Assembly: GCA_964612465.1 (NCBI GenBank)
Contig: CAZTDF010000111.1
Span: 1-14,956, forward strand
Direction: 5' to 3'
Source: JAFGPJ01 sp964612465
GTDB taxonomy: Bacteria > Planctomycetota > Phycisphaerae > Sedimentisphaerales > Anaerobacaceae
Length of the DNA: 14,956 bases
Below, one piece after another: positions 14,673-14,956 of this stretch. The notes beneath the pieces were generated by a model. It was given only the letters and a program-made list of their open reading frames with translations, made no database searches and was not told the origin of the DNA. Within the stretch, counting starts at the first letter, position 1. Every line of letters starts with the position of its first letter. The position numbers and the translations under genes were made by a program.

Positions 14673-14712
14673 CGTCATTGCGAGGCCTGCTTCATCGGGC
14701 CGCGGCAATCTC
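14673..14712. repeat. REP-like palindrome after the hydrolase gene
   Basis: ATTGC (14677-14681) pairs with GCAAT (14705-14709), and GGCC (14684-14687) pairs with GGCC (14698-14701), forming an imperfect hairpin. The surrounding CGTCATTGCGAGG ... CGCGGCAATCTC pattern is a well-known type of dispersed intergenic repeat in many bacterial genomes. It starts 12 bases after the hydrolase stop codon and could act as a terminator or 3-prime stabiliser. Confidence 0.5.
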
Positions 14713-14887
14713 CGGCGCAATTATTTCTTTACCGTTGTTGCTGATATGCTAAATAAGGATTCTACACCCGAGCAAACAATTTCGAACAAATCACGAGCAT
14801 AAGAACAGAACATTTCATCCACTAAGAAACATGAGATTTACTCTAAAACGAACCATACACATTTAAATATTTTTGGCCAGATTCCTC

Positions 14888-14937
14888 GTCACCCCGAGCG
14901 TAGCCGAGGGGTCTAATTAAACAGTTCCGCGAAGCGG
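14888..14937. repeat. REP-like palindromic repeat near the window end
   Basis: ACCCC (14891-14895) and GGGGT (14908-14912) form a perfect 5-bp stem around a GAGCGTAGCCGA-type loop. A second hairpin, CCGC-GAA-GCGG (14927-14937), follows. The CGTCACCCCGAGCGTAGCCG pattern is typical of dispersed intergenic repeats. The element may continue past the window. The rest of 14661-14956 shows no credible gene. Confidence 0.45.
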
Positions 14938-14956
14938 CTCCTTCTGAAATGTCACA

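Overview
The window looks like part of a diderm bacterial chromosome of roughly 50% GC, most likely Planctomycetota and probably Phycisphaerae-like. This is an inference from protein style only: adaptor proteins with Pro/Gly/Met-rich C-terminal tails, a lipoprotein TolC homologue, an MsbA-type exporter with an extra periplasmic domain, and intergenic palindromic repeats. No rRNA, tRNA, CRISPR array, transposase or phage gene was seen.

Region 1 (1-10224, plus strand) is an export cluster. It opens with a 46-residue lipoprotein (64-204), then about 600 bp of AT-rich DNA without a convincing gene. Next comes a tightly packed MacAB-TolC-type set: periplasmic adaptor (813-2225), ABC ATPase (2200-2991), FtsX/MacB-type permease (2988-4256) and TolC-like outer-membrane lipoprotein (4249-5898). 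An unrecognised multi-pass membrane protein with a possible bacterial PH-like C-terminal domain follows (5955-6926). Then come a second adaptor (7085-8947) and a second permease (8944-10224), with no second ATPase or outer-membrane factor. The simplest reading is that both adaptor/permease pairs share the one ATPase and the one TolC-like channel, but this is inference.

Region 2 (10225-13781, minus strand) holds a GH130 glycoside phosphorylase-type enzyme (10420-11379) and, upstream of it on the same strand, a 715-residue MsbA-like ABC exporter (11634-13781). A likely intrinsic terminator separates these two genes. The exporter carries a PDZ-like domain inserted between its first and second membrane helices, which is the most unusual protein architecture in the window.

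Region 3 (13782-14956) contains a divergently transcribed metallo-beta-lactamase-fold hydrolase of the glyoxalase II/YcbL type (14010-14660), followed by non-coding DNA.

The intergenic spaces around regions 2 and 3 hold four different palindromic repeat-like elements: 10285-10366, 13801-13885, 14673-14712 and 14888-14937. The first two are 82-85 bp units bounded by perfect 7-8 bp inverted repeats with smaller hairpins inside.
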